From Flavobacterium subsaxonicum WB 4.1-42 = DSM 21790 (GTDB lineage Bacteria; Bacteroidota; Bacteroidia; Flavobacteriales; Flavobacteriaceae), in NCBI RefSeq assembly GCF_000422725.1, contig NZ_KE383910.1, positions 151,845-215,844 on the forward strand: 64,000 bases of DNA. The letters are read 5' to 3'. This document shows positions 44,419 through 54,700 of this stretch, one piece after another. Each line of letters starts with the position of its first letter. Position 1 is the first letter of the stretch. The position numbers and the translations under genes were made by a program. Below the pieces are notes generated by a model. The model worked only from the letters and a program-made list of their open reading frames with translations. It was not told the origin of the DNA and did no database searches.

Positions 44419-44793
44419 CTACTTGGCTACTTCTATAGTAACTTTAATTTCGCCGTGGTTTTTATTGTCGGTAATTTGCATAAAGGCTTTTTTTGAAAGG
44501 TCGATGTCTTTACCTGCCGAAAAAGGCCCGCGGTCGTTTACGGTAACCACAACAGATTTGCCATTTGCTTTGTTAGTTACCTTAACCTTAGTACCAAAAG
44601 GGAGTTTTTTATGAGCAGCGGTTAATTTACTATTGCTAAATTTTTCTCCGCTGGCCGTTTTTTTGCCGTTAAATTTATCGGCGTAGTACGATGCTACTGC
44701 ACTGCCGTCGTAGCTTTTATAAGCTCCTTTAGAGGCACCACAGGCAACAAGTAATAGGGCACAAAAACAAAGCAGTGCTATGCGTTTTGCCAT
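44419..44793 (-). CDS. RlpA-like DPBB lipoprotein 1
   Basis: A 124-residue lipoprotein (signal ending LLLVAC) with one double-psi beta-barrel (DPBB) domain: SYYADKFNGKKTASGEKF, LPFGTKVKV and VTVNDRGPF. Family members act on or bind peptidoglycan; the catalytic Asp lies in NDRGP. It starts one base after the stop of a second, similar gene. Confidence 0.87.
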   Translation of the reverse strand: MAKRIALLCFCALLLVACGASKGAYKSYDGSAVASYYADKFNGKKTASGEKFSNSKLTAAHKKLPFGTKVKVTNKANGKSVVVTVNDRGPFSAGKDIDLSKKAFMQITDNKNHGEIKVTIEVAK

Positions 44794-44794
44794 A

Positions 44795-45271
44795 TTAAAC
44801 TTTTTCAATAATTTCTATTTTAACTTTAAAAGAGCCAGATCCTTTGTTGGATGCAATATCCATGTAGGCTTTTTTAGTAAGGTCAATCTCCAGTTTTTTG
44901 CTGTAAGGCCCGCGGTCGTTTACCTTTACATCTACAAATTTACCGTTGTTTTCGTTAGTTACCCTAACCATGGTGCCAAAAGGCAATTTCATGTGGGCAG
45001 CAGTATATTTTGCGTTATGAAATTTCTCTCCGCTGCAGGTTTTCCTGCCGTTAAATTTATCTGCGTAGTAGGTGGCTAATGCACTTTTTTTGTAGAGGGT
45101 AAGCTTAGGCTCTTCGGGTTTAACAGCGGTAGTAGCTGTTTCTGTAGTATCGGCAATTTTGATTGCCGTAATTTTATTTTCTTTTTTTACCGGGGCAACA
45201 TTTACTGTTGAAAAGCCTGTTATTAAACACAATAACAACGCGGTACTGAAAATGATAATACTATTCTTCAT
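44795..45271 (-). CDS. RlpA-like DPBB protein 2
   Basis: A 158-residue exported protein: signal region (about 1-22), a linker rich in Thr, Lys and Glu, then a DPBB domain (TYYADKFNGRKTCSGEKF, VKVNDRGPYS). It is a tandem paralogue of its downstream neighbour but lacks the lipobox Cys. The two genes are separated by one base and likely made together. Confidence 0.85.
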   Translation of the reverse strand: MKNSIIIFSTALLLCLITGFSTVNVAPVKKENKITAIKIADTTETATTAVKPEEPKLTLYKKSALATYYADKFNGRKTCSGEKFHNAKYTAAHMKLPFGTMVRVTNENNGKFVDVKVNDRGPYSKKLEIDLTKKAYMDIASNKGSGSFKVKIEIIEKV

Positions 45272-45359
45272 AATAATTATAATTTTTTTGTCCTTTGTTT
45301 ACAAAAATAATATGCCAGCGGCTAAAAAAAGCTTTCAAGGAAAAGCTTTAAGCCTGGGG

Positions 45360-45800
45360 TTAGCTAAACCATTGTCCCCACGGGATCCTGCTTAAAAGCA
45401 GCACTAATGCTATGGCATACATATATCCTATACTCTTAAATTTTTTGGCATCTTCTGCCGTCTTTTTATGCTTAGACCATCCAATGGTAATCAGTGTAAT
45501 AGCAATGATGTTAATAAGCGGATGCTCTACAAAAATTAATCTTAAATGCGGGTCTTTCATAACCCCACCCATGCCGGCAACCTTAGCAATTTCTAATTGC
45601 GGGTTCACGATAACAAGGATGATGCCAACAACCAATTGTATGTGCGAAAAAATTAACGCTACCATAGATATTTGCCTGTCGCGGGGTGTAAAAGCCCTTT
45701 TAGAACCTAACCCGGATAGTGCATTAATAGCAGCAATTAATAGCAGACCTAATACTCCAAACGCCCAGTAGGAATGAAGATCTAAAACATTTTGGTACAT
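45360..45800 (-). CDS. Conserved membrane protein, four helices
   Basis: A 146-residue protein with four hydrophobic segments. Each has a His or lies next to one (LHSYWAFG, FSHIQLVVGI, FVEHPLINIIA, SKHKK), which would be compatible with heme binding, but no family is certain. It ends 89 bases from the RlpA pair. No gene-specific function can be given. Confidence 0.65.
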   Translation of the reverse strand: MYQNVLDLHSYWAFGVLGLLLIAAINALSGLGSKRAFTPRDRQISMVALIFSHIQLVVGIILVIVNPQLEIAKVAGMGGVMKDPHLRLIFVEHPLINIIAITLITIGWSKHKKTAEDAKKFKSIGYMYAIALVLLLSRIPWGQWFS

Positions 45801-45996
45801 AGTTTTTGTTTTGTTGGGATAGCAAATATAGGCAATACATGTAAAAAAATAGCCATTAAATATGTGTTAACGACCATTTTAGCTTTGTTTAGAATCAATC
45901 TAAAAAAGATTTTACCTTAAATCTTTACTCTAAATTTTAGCCGCAACCACCACACTTACAGTAAGAAAAAGGCTGTTGCACCGTAAAGTTTTTAAC

Positions 45997-46022
45997 AAAA
46001 AAATGGGGCTGTAAACCCCATT
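45997..46022 (-). terminator. dprA terminator
   Basis: Stem aatgggg / ccccatt around a 7-base loop with an A-run on the plus side, that is, a T-run in the dprA transcript. Confidence 0.85.
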
Positions 46023-46031
46023 GTTAATTTT

Positions 46032-47135
46032 TTATATTGCCTCGAATAATTTACCCGGCAAGGGCCTTATTACCCCCTTAAGTTCCATAGTAAGCAGTAA
46101 AGACGATAGCCTGTAAATGGGTAATTCGCAATGCAGGGCTATAATATCCATAAGCTCTTTACCATTTTTAAGCAGGTAATCGTACACCTTTTGCTCATCG
46201 GGCTCTAACGATACAAACAACTGTTTTTGCACCGGCTTGTGCGCCTTTTCTTCCAATTGCCAGTTGAGTATATAAATAAGGTCGGCCGCGTTGGTAAGCA
46301 AATTGGCGCGCTGGCTTTTAATAAGGTTGTTGCAGCCCATACTGTACTTATCTGTAATGCGGCCGGGCACGGCAAAAACATCGCGATTATAGTCGTTAGC
46401 CACATTGGCCGTAATTAACGATCCGCCTTTTTCGGCACTCTCTATAATAATAGTAGCCTCGCTAATGCCGGCCACAATGCGGTTGCGCTTTACAAAGTTT
46501 TCTTTATCGGGGTTAGAGGTGCTCCAAAACTCGGTTAAAAAACCACCGTTCTGCTCCATAGCCGCCACATACTTTTTATGCACTTTAGGGTATATCTGGT
46601 TAAGCCCGTGTGCCACCACCCCAATAGTTTGCAGGTTTTGCTCCATAGCCACCTGGTGCGCAAAAATATCTACACCATAGGCAAAGCCGCTAATAATAAC
46701 CGGGTTAAGGGGCGAAAGATCTTCAATAAGCTTACGGCAAAAGTCGGCGCCATAGCTCGTCATCTGGCGGGTGCCCACAATACTAATGGTCTTACGGCTG
46801 GCAAAATCTATTTTACCCGACGAAAACAAAACCACCGGGCCGTCTATACAGTGCTTTAACCTTTCGGGGTAGTTATTGTCTAAATAATACAGCGGCTTAA
46901 TGCCCTGCTCGCGCACAAATTTAACTTCGCTCTCGGCCAGCTTAAAAACCGACTCGTTGCGCAGGTTATTATATAATACTTCTCCTACGCCTTCTATGGC
47001 TAAAAGTTGCATTTTTTTGGCTTTAAAAACAGCTTCGGCGCTGCCCAGGTGGTTAATCAGCCTTTTGGCCACAATATCGCCAACTCCCTCTACACGCATC
47101 AGCGCCAGCGTATTAAATAAATCGGTATCCGTCAT
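46032..47135 (-). CDS. dprA: DNA processing protein DprA
   Basis: A 367-residue protein of the DprA/Smf family, which loads RecA on incoming single-stranded DNA during natural transformation. Features: a helix-hairpin-helix start (MRVEGVGDIVAKRLINHL), the Rossmann-like core (ISIVGTRQMTSYGADF, FAYGVDIFAHQVAM, VVAHGLNQIYP and SGTSEATIII-like SEKGGSLITA), and a winged-helix C-terminus. The ATG at 47135 is chosen over TTG at 47138. Confidence 0.93.
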   Translation of the reverse strand: MTDTDLFNTLALMRVEGVGDIVAKRLINHLGSAEAVFKAKKMQLLAIEGVGEVLYNNLRNESVFKLAESEVKFVREQGIKPLYYLDNNYPERLKHCIDGPVVLFSSGKIDFASRKTISIVGTRQMTSYGADFCRKLIEDLSPLNPVIISGFAYGVDIFAHQVAMEQNLQTIGVVAHGLNQIYPKVHKKYVAAMEQNGGFLTEFWSTSNPDKENFVKRNRIVAGISEATIIIESAEKGGSLITANVANDYNRDVFAVPGRITDKYSMGCNNLIKSQRANLLTNAADLIYILNWQLEEKAHKPVQKQLFVSLEPDEQKVYDYLLKNGKELMDIIALHCELPIYRLSSLLLTMELKGVIRPLPGKLFEAI

Positions 47136-47199
47136 CAAAAAATGTAATTGGCAGTTAATTAGTTACTTGGCATTGTTAATAACATTTGTGGATAAAATT

Positions 47200-47228
47200 T
47201 TGCGTTTACCACCGTTTGATTAATTTTG
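47200..47228 (+). promoter_or_regulatory. Promoter of the HU/SPOR gene
   Basis: TTG at 47200-47202, 18 bases, TAATTTTG at 47221-47228. It is only five bases before the start codon at 47234, so the transcript would be nearly leaderless. Confidence 0.6.
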
Positions 47229-47233
47229 TTGTT

Positions 47234-48172
47234 ATGATGATAGAAAAACACATATCGGCTTTATTATACCGTTACCAGTGCGTTACCGTTCCCGGTTTTG
47301 GCGCTTTCCTTACAGATATTCGCCCTGCGTATTTAGATGCAGCTGCGCATACCTTCTATCCTCCAAAAAAACTTGTTTCTTTTAACGCGAATGTAAAAAA
47401 TAATGACGGGCTTTTAGCCAATCATATCTCCCTGCAGGAAAAAATTTCTTACGATGCCGCCGTTAACGCCATTGCACTTGCTGTAGACAGCTGGAAACAG
47501 GCCCTGAATAATTTTGATGTCATCAGCCTTAAAAACCTGGGCGATTTTGGGCTTAACGCCGAAGGCAGCCTGGTGTTTACGCCAGATACCCCCGTTAATT
47601 ACCTAAGCAGTGCTTTTGGCCTTAGCAATGTGGTATCATCTGCCGTAAGGCGCGAAGAGCTTAAAGCCGAAGTTGAAGCTTTAGAAGAAAAAGCGCCTAT
47701 TATATTTACGCCAGAGCGTAAACGCAATTACTCGTACCTAAAATATGCTGCCGTATTTGTAGTTATGGCTGCCGTGGGCACCACAGGTTTTAAAACCTAC
47801 CACGATCAGCAGGTAGCGCAGCAAACACTTGTAGTTCAGCATGCCGTACAAGAAAAAGTACAGCAGCAAATACAGCAGGCCACCTTTTTTATAGACAACC
47901 CACTGCCTGCCGTTACCCTGCCGCTTAAAGAAGAGGTTATAAACACACCATACCACGTTATTGCAGGCGCTTACAGCACAGAGGCCAACGCCTTAAAAGC
48001 CGTAGCGCAACTAAAAGCTAAAGGTTACAACGCACAAACCGTGGGGCAAAACAAATTTAAACTGTACATGGTTTCTTACGGCGGCTACACCACATACGCC
48101 GAAGCCCAGGACAGCATGCGAAACATACATAAAACACACAATACCGAAGCCTGGCTGATGGTAAAAAAATAA
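47234..48172 (+). CDS. HU-CCDC81 and SPOR domain protein
   Basis: A 312-residue protein. Residues 1-140 form two HU/IHF-like CCDC81 domains (ALLYRYQCVTVPGFGAFLTD). A membrane helix follows at about 173-190, then a coiled region rich in Gln, and a C-terminal SPOR domain (HVIAGAYSTEANALKAVAQL) that binds denuded peptidoglycan at division sites. This layout links a cytoplasmic DNA-binding-like part with the cell wall. It is characteristic of Bacteroidota. Confidence 0.88.
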   Translation: MMIEKHISALLYRYQCVTVPGFGAFLTDIRPAYLDAAAHTFYPPKKLVSFNANVKNNDGLLANHISLQEKISYDAAVNAIALAVDSWKQALNNFDVISLKNLGDFGLNAEGSLVFTPDTPVNYLSSAFGLSNVVSSAVRREELKAEVEALEEKAPIIFTPERKRNYSYLKYAAVFVVMAAVGTTGFKTYHDQQVAQQTLVVQHAVQEKVQQQIQQATFFIDNPLPAVTLPLKEEVINTPYHVIAGAYSTEANALKAVAQLKAKGYNAQTVGQNKFKLYMVSYGGYTTYAEAQDSMRNIHKTHNTEAWLMVKK

Positions 48173-48220
48173 GTAGTAAAATCAATCCTCCATACCGGGG
48201 GATTTTTTTTTGCTGTGGCT

Positions 48221-48228
48221 TATCTTTG
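48221..48228 (+). promoter_or_regulatory. -7 element for the thioesterase gene
   Basis: TATCTTTG matches TAnnTTTG, 13 bases before the start codon at 48242. No clear TTG -33 is seen at the usual distance. Confidence 0.4.
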
Positions 48229-48241
48229 CCAAAAAAAAGTT

Positions 48242-48751
48242 ATGCAGGTAAAACACCCCATAGACTCTGTATGTATAATGACCGATATTGTACTGCCGGG
48301 CGAAACCAATCCGTTAAACAACCTTTTTGGGGGAGAATTACTGGCCCGTATGGACAGGGCTGCCAGCATTGCTGCACGCCGCCACGCCGGGCATATTGTG
48401 GTTACGGCATCTGTAAACCACGTGGCATTTAACCGTTCTATTCCGCTTGGCAGCGTGGTTACCATAGAGGCCAAGGTATCGCGCACGTTTACATCGTCTA
48501 TGGAAACCTTTATAGATGTATGGATAGAAGACCGCGAAAGTGGCGAGAAAACCAAGGCTAACGAGGCCATTTATACTTTTGTAGCGGTAGATGAAGCTGG
48601 CAAACCCGTACAGGTGCGCCCTATAGAGCCGCAAACCGAGATAGAAAAATCGCGCTACGATGCTGCCCTGCGCAGAAAGCAGCTAAGCCTGGTGCTTGCC
48701 GGTAAAATGAACCCGCACGACGCTACAGAGCTTAAGGCTTTATTTATGTAA
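48242..48751 (+). CDS. Acyl-CoA thioesterase, hotdog fold
   Basis: A 169-residue YciA/BACH-type thioesterase that hydrolyses acyl-CoA. The motif block ETNPLNNLFGGELLARMDR has the catalytic Asn and Asp regions; VTASVNHVAFNRSIPLG and VSRTFTSSMETFIDVWIE are further typical parts. The start ATG at 48242 (MQVKHPIDS) is chosen. A terminator follows. Confidence 0.9.
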   Translation: MQVKHPIDSVCIMTDIVLPGETNPLNNLFGGELLARMDRAASIAARRHAGHIVVTASVNHVAFNRSIPLGSVVTIEAKVSRTFTSSMETFIDVWIEDRESGEKTKANEAIYTFVAVDEAGKPVQVRPIEPQTEIEKSRYDAALRRKQLSLVLAGKMNPHDATELKALFM

Positions 48752-48775
48752 GAATTTACAAAAACCACCTATACT

Positions 48776-48803
48776 GCCCCCGTCCTTAAAGCGGGGGCTT
48801 TTT
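48776..48803 (+). terminator. Thioesterase terminator
   Basis: Stem gcccccg / cgggggc around a 9-base loop, followed by ttttt. Confidence 0.9.
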
Positions 48804-48951
48804 GCGTTTTTTACTTACAATAAAGTTAACCTGAAATAAGAATGTTAATTAATTTTTTAATGATTATTTACAATATAATGTTAATTATAGTTACTTTTAA
48901 AATACTATTAACAAAGCAATTAATTATTCATTTTTTTTTCAACCCGCTACT

Positions 48952-51534
48952 ATGAAAATAAAATTACCTCAATTATTTATGGGCGCCCTGCTTACGTTTG
49001 CCACGGCAAACGCGCAGGAGTACCAGCCTTTAACGGTTAGTTCCGGCTATAATGCCGATGTTATTGCCAACGGCATAGGGTCGGCAGCACTGTCTACCAC
49101 CCTGCCTGTAGACAATGCCAACTTTGCTTTTATGAGCAACGATTTTTTACCCTCCACCATTACCACGCCACCCTCTTACGGGCTTCCTGTCGCAGGTTTA
49201 ATAAACTCGCTGGCAACAACAGGGCTTACATATCAAATGGCATCGTTAAGTGCCAATAACTCGCTAAGGTTTGGTGCCACTACCGGGGCTGCTAATGGCA
49301 CACTTGTATTTTCTAATGGTGTACAGGCTACCAAACTGTATGTGCTTGCCACATCGGGCAGTGGGGCCTCTACTATTAGCGCCCTTATTACTTTTGACGA
49401 CGGTACCACACAGTCAATACCATCGGTATCGGTGCCAGACTGGTTTTACAGCACTGTACAACCCGTAGCTGCACAAGGCTTTGGCCGTGTAAATACCACT
49501 AATAACGTATTAGAAGCATCGAGCACAGAGCCAAGGATGTACCAGCTAACACTTAATATAGACAGCGCTAATCAAACTAAAGAGGTTAGCAGTGTACTGT
49601 TTACAAAAACCTCTACCGCAGAGGGTGTTGTAAACATATTTGGCGTTACCGCCGAGGTGCTGCCAACCTGCCCTTCGCCAACAGGCTTAATTGCCACAAC
49701 GGGCCCATCTAATGCATCGGTTAGCTTTACGGCTGCCATAGTTGTACCGGCCAATGGCTACGATTATTACTATGCAACTACCAATACCGCCCCTACGGCT
49801 ACTACAGAGCCAACCGGAACCATAACTACTGGAACAAGTGTAAACTTCCCGACACTTACTACAGGGCAAACCTATTATTTCTGGGTACGCGCTAACTGCG
49901 GCGATGGTGATACCGGAGCCTGGGTGGGTACAACGTTTACAACAGGGCAGGTATCGGCTACCTACACCGGGGGCGACATAAGCACCATGTTTAACGAAGT
50001 GCCTACGGTAACCTCAACCACATCATGCCCGGGCACGCTATCAGTAGCCGTTCCGGCAGGTTACCAGGTAGCATCGGTTGCTACATCGTATACAATGACG
50101 GCTTTAAACAACGGCTACCAGTCAGAACAGCGTTCTATGCTGTACTGCACAACTACCAGCCTTGGCGAAACCAGCCTTGCTGCCGGTAGCGGCCAGGCAG
50201 GCACGTACAGCTACAACCGCAGTGGCCTTACTATTGCCAACGGTGCTACAGGTACGGTTAACTTTGAACTTAGGGCCTGGAGAATGTGGGGCGAATTTTT
50301 AGAAGATGGCTGTGGCGTACAATACAACAAAGTAAACAACAACACCTGGACAATTACCGTAACCTATAGCTGCCTGCCTCCTGCTGCGCCAACTACGGCG
50401 CCGCTAACGGTTTGCGGTACGGCTACCGTGGCCGACCTTACTGCAACAGGCACTGGCGAAAACCCTGTATTTAACTGGTATGCTACTGTAACCGGTGGCC
50501 AGCCACTTGCTGCTACTGCAGCACTTACAGCAGGTACCTACTATGTATCTCAGACCAACGGCACATGCGAGAGCACAAGAACACCGGTAGTGGTTACTTT
50601 AAGTGCAGCGCCTATGGCTCCTGTAACCACTGCAACACAATGGGTTTGCTCTGGTGCAATAGTTAGCAATCTGTATGTTGACCCAATGGCCGACGCTACT
50701 GTTGAATGGACTTTAGACGGAGCGGTTATTGATCCTGAAACGGTATTAACTGCAGGAGTATATCAGGTTATACAAACCCTTAACGGCTGTACAAGTTTGC
50801 CAAGTACTGTAACAGTGGCAGTAAATGTTACTGCTGCACCAAGTGTTAACAACCAGGCGGTTTGCGAAGGCGCTACTATTGCCGATATTACCGTAGGTGT
50901 GCTTGTTGGCGCTACAGTTACTTATTATGAGGGCGATGAAGTTATTACTGCCGATACCGAGGTAGAAAGTGGTACTTATTATGTATCGCAATCTGTTGAT
51001 GGGTGCGAGAGTGCTTTAGCACCAGTTGTTATTACGGTAAACGAACTTCCGGAAGAACCGGATGGCGAAGAAGAACAGTCTTTTACAGCAGGCGAAACAG
51101 TATCTGACCTTGAACTTGAATATGGTACAGGTGCTACCTTAACCTGGTACATTGAAAATGATATTGATGGATATAATGTTATTCCGTCTGACACCGTTTT
51201 AGAAGATGGCGTTACCTATTATGTTAGCCAGTCTACCAATGGCTGCGAAAGCGAAATGCTTGAGATAACTGTAAATGAGATTTTGGCAACAGGCTCGTTT
51301 GCATTTAACAACCTTAAAGTATACCCTAACCCGGTAAACGATGTTGTAACTATTGCAAACAGCACTGCTATATCTAAAATAACAGTTACCAACCTTTTAG
51401 GGCAAACCGTACTTACACAGTCGGCTACTTCAGAGAGTGTTCAGGTAAACCTTTCGGCATTGCCTTCTGGTAGCTATATCGTAAATGTAATGGCATCAGG
51501 GTCTTCTGCAAATGTTAAGATCGTTAAACAATAA
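48952..51534 (+). CDS. T9SS-secreted surface protein 1
   Basis: An 860-residue secreted protein. A signal peptide (1-22, ending ANAQ) is followed by a roughly 210-residue module starting YNADVIANG, an FN3-like domain (about 240-330), a unique region to 475, four Ig-like repeats (pattern VC-G-T--L, then GTYYVSQ---GCES), and a type A T9SS sorting domain from about 783 (LKVYPNPVNDVV to VKIVKQ). It is exported across the outer membrane by T9SS and held on the surface. Probably an adhesin; the ligand is unknown. Flanked by terminators, so it is transcribed alone. Confidence 0.88.
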   Translation: MKIKLPQLFMGALLTFATANAQEYQPLTVSSGYNADVIANGIGSAALSTTLPVDNANFAFMSNDFLPSTITTPPSYGLPVAGLINSLATTGLTYQMASLSANNSLRFGATTGAANGTLVFSNGVQATKLYVLATSGSGASTISALITFDDGTTQSIPSVSVPDWFYSTVQPVAAQGFGRVNTTNNVLEASSTEPRMYQLTLNIDSANQTKEVSSVLFTKTSTAEGVVNIFGVTAEVLPTCPSPTGLIATTGPSNASVSFTAAIVVPANGYDYYYATTNTAPTATTEPTGTITTGTSVNFPTLTTGQTYYFWVRANCGDGDTGAWVGTTFTTGQVSATYTGGDISTMFNEVPTVTSTTSCPGTLSVAVPAGYQVASVATSYTMTALNNGYQSEQRSMLYCTTTSLGETSLAAGSGQAGTYSYNRSGLTIANGATGTVNFELRAWRMWGEFLEDGCGVQYNKVNNNTWTITVTYSCLPPAAPTTAPLTVCGTATVADLTATGTGENPVFNWYATVTGGQPLAATAALTAGTYYVSQTNGTCESTRTPVVVTLSAAPMAPVTTATQWVCSGAIVSNLYVDPMADATVEWTLDGAVIDPETVLTAGVYQVIQTLNGCTSLPSTVTVAVNVTAAPSVNNQAVCEGATIADITVGVLVGATVTYYEGDEVITADTEVESGTYYVSQSVDGCESALAPVVITVNELPEEPDGEEEQSFTAGETVSDLELEYGTGATLTWYIENDIDGYNVIPSDTVLEDGVTYYVSQSTNGCESEMLEITVNEILATGSFAFNNLKVYPNPVNDVVTIANSTAISKITVTNLLGQTVLTQSATSESVQVNLSALPSGSYIVNVMASGSSANVKIVKQ

Positions 51535-51565
51535 TATATAGTATACGTTTTAAATCTTACAAAAT

Positions 51566-51597
51566 AAAGCCCTGCCCTAACCGGCGGGGCTTTATGA
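51566..51597 (+). terminator. Terminator of surface protein 1 gene
   Basis: Stem aaagccctgcc / ggcggggcttt (one G-U pair) around ctaacc, 32 bases after the stop codon. Confidence 0.85.
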
Positions 51598-51759
51598 TTT
51601 TATTAACATTTGTGTGTTTTTATATAACAACCTCAACAAATATTGTTATTATTTAAAGTATCGGTAGGGTTTTTAGAAAAATTCCTGTTAATATTAATTA
51701 CTTTCGTTACCCATTTAACTTTACTACTATTTATTCACTTTTTTAACCTTACTATTTTT

Positions 51760-54700
51760 ATGAAAATAAATTTACGACATTTATTTTTCGGGGTCATGCT
51801 GGCGTTTGCAGGGGCAAACGCGCAAGACTATGAGCACCTGACGGTAACGGGCTACAATGCCGACGTTATTGCCAACGGTGTGGGTACGGCACTATCATCT
51901 ATCTCGCTACCGGTAGATAATGCCAATTACTGCTTTATGAGTAACGACTTTTTGCCGTCTACTCTTACTACACCGCCTACTTACGGGCTTCCGGCGGCTG
52001 GCCTTATTACCTCTCTTGTTAGTGCCACACCGGGGTTAACCTACCAAATGGCATCATTATCTGCAAATAATGCCTTGCGCTTTGGTGCTACAGCAGGGCT
52101 AACTACAGGTTCTATCAGTTTTACTAATGCTGTAGAGGCAACCAAACTATTTGTACTGGCAACATCGGGCAGTGGTGCATCTACATGTACTGCAGTTATT
52201 ACTTTTGATGACGGTACAACACAAGATGTAGCGTCTTTTATAGTACCCGATTGGTTTAACTCAACCACCCAGCCCATAGCGGCGCAGGGTTTTGGCAGGG
52301 TTAACACTACCAACAACGTGGTAGAATCAGGCAACGGTACCAACCCAAGGTTGTACCAGATTACCTTTAACATAGACATTGCCAACCAGGCTAAAGCAGT
52401 AAGCAGCATTGCGTTTACAAAAACTTCTACAGGAGAAGGTGTTGTAAATGTATTTGGCGTTACTGCCCAGGAAGTGCCTGCGTGCCCTGTTATATCAGGC
52501 ACAAGTTCAGCTACGGCTTCTACTACATCGGGTATTATCAGCTGGACACTTGCCACAGCAGGCCAGGGTACTGCCGCAACCAACTACACTTTAGAAGTAT
52601 ATACAGATGCTGGTTATACGACTCCAATTGCAGGGTCTCCGTTTACTAACATTACGGCCACATCGTACACTTTAACAGGCCTTACGTTTGAGACCCCGTA
52701 TTACTACAGGGTTAAGGCCAATAATGGCACTTGCGATTCGGCTTATGTAACGGGCACGTTTAGCCCTGCTTTTTGTGTACCTACTAAATCGGGCACCTCT
52801 ACAGCATACTACATTACTAATGTAGCTACAACAGGCGGCTACACTAACATAGCAAATGCTACTGCTGCAAGTGCTACTGCCGGTTATACTAACTACAGTG
52901 CTGCGCAAATAGTAAGCAAACCAGCAGGCACAACTTTTGACTTTAGCATTACAAGGGGCAGCACCTCTACCACACTTGGTGTTTGGGTAGACTGGAACAA
53001 CGACCTTGATTTTGATGATGCGGGCGAAACTATTGGTACTTACGTGGGCGGATTTAACGGCCAGGCACTTACCGTTACCGGATCTATTGCCATACCTGCG
53101 GCTACACCTGTGGGCAATTACAGGCTAAGGGTACGCTCAACTTATTACTTTAACACAACAGTAGTGCCTTGCGGCGCTTTATTGTATGGCGAGGCCGAAG
53201 ATTACAACATTTCTGTTGTAACGCCTCCGGCTGACTGTACTACGCCGGATGCTCCGGTTATTGTACTAAGCAGCGTAACAGCTACGGGCTTAACGGCCGA
53301 TGTTACCATGCCAACTACAGCCCCAACAGGCTACATAGTGGTTAGGAGTACTGCTGCACTTACAGCACAGCCGGCTACCGGATCTGTATACGCAGTAGGT
53401 GCTAACTTAGGCGGTGGTAAAGTAATTTCTGCCGGTGCTACTATCAGTACGTTTACCGACTTCTTAAATAATAATACCCATTATTATTATTTTATATACG
53501 CTTATAACGAAAACGGCAGCAGCTGTTTTGGTCCTAAGTACAGCGTTGCCGGTACTGCCGATGCTACTACCTGTGCCGGTGCTACAACCGCTGTAGGTGC
53601 ATTTGATGTTACGGCGGCTTCGGCTAACCTAACATGGACCTCTATTGTTGGCGCAGGCGGTGCAGCTGCTACGTATACCGTAGAAGTATATACCGATGCT
53701 GCCCTTACGGCACTTTTCGGCACATTTACAACAGCCAATACAACGTATGCCCTTACAGGCTTAACAAACGGTTCTACCTACTATTTCCGTGTTAAGGCAG
53801 AAACCGCTTCTTGCGATAACGATGCCTGGTCATCGGCAGTTAGCTTTGTGGCAGAGAACAACTTTACACCACTATCGCTTACAGGCTTTAACGCCGACGT
53901 TATTGCTAACGGCAACGGCGTAGCTAACCTGTCTACTACCAACGCGGTAGACGCGGTAGACAACGCTTACATGTCTATAGATTACAAAGCCAATGCAACA
54001 TCTGCTGCTGCAACATTTGGCTTACCTGTAAACAGGCGTTTAACAGGCAATGTTGCCGGTTTAACCCTTTTACTACAAGATTATTCTGCTAACAACTCAT
54101 TAAGGATACCGGCGCAAAACCAGGTGGGTACACTAACATTAGCTACTCCGGTAAAAGCAAGCAACCTGTACTTTGGTGTAACATCGGGTAGTGGTACTGC
54201 TACCATATCTGCACAGGTATTGTTTAGCGATGGCACATCGCAAACAGCTTCAGGGCTTAGCGTTCTAAACTGGGATAACGCTGCTACAGCGGCTTCGCCT
54301 GCAATTGCAAATGCTATTGGCCGTGTAAACCGCGCTAACACTGTTGGTGCTCCAGATGGCCCGGGTGCTTTTAAAGTATTCCAGCTTACCGTTAATATAG
54401 ATGCCGACAACCAGTCTAAACTAATAACAGGCGTTACGTTTACTAAAACATCTACCGGCGCTACAGAGCCTGTACCGCATGTATTTGCAATCTCTGCAAA
54501 AACAATAGACGAGTGCCCTGTGCTTGCTGCTACAACAGCAACAGGATTATCTAACGGTGCTACTATAGCTACTGTACTTACTGCCGATAGCGGTGCTCCA
54601 ACATCGTACACCGTAGAAATTTATACCGATGCTGCCTTTACAACCCCGGTAACCGGTTCTCCGTTTACAGGTATTACGGCTGCAACATATACTGCATCGG

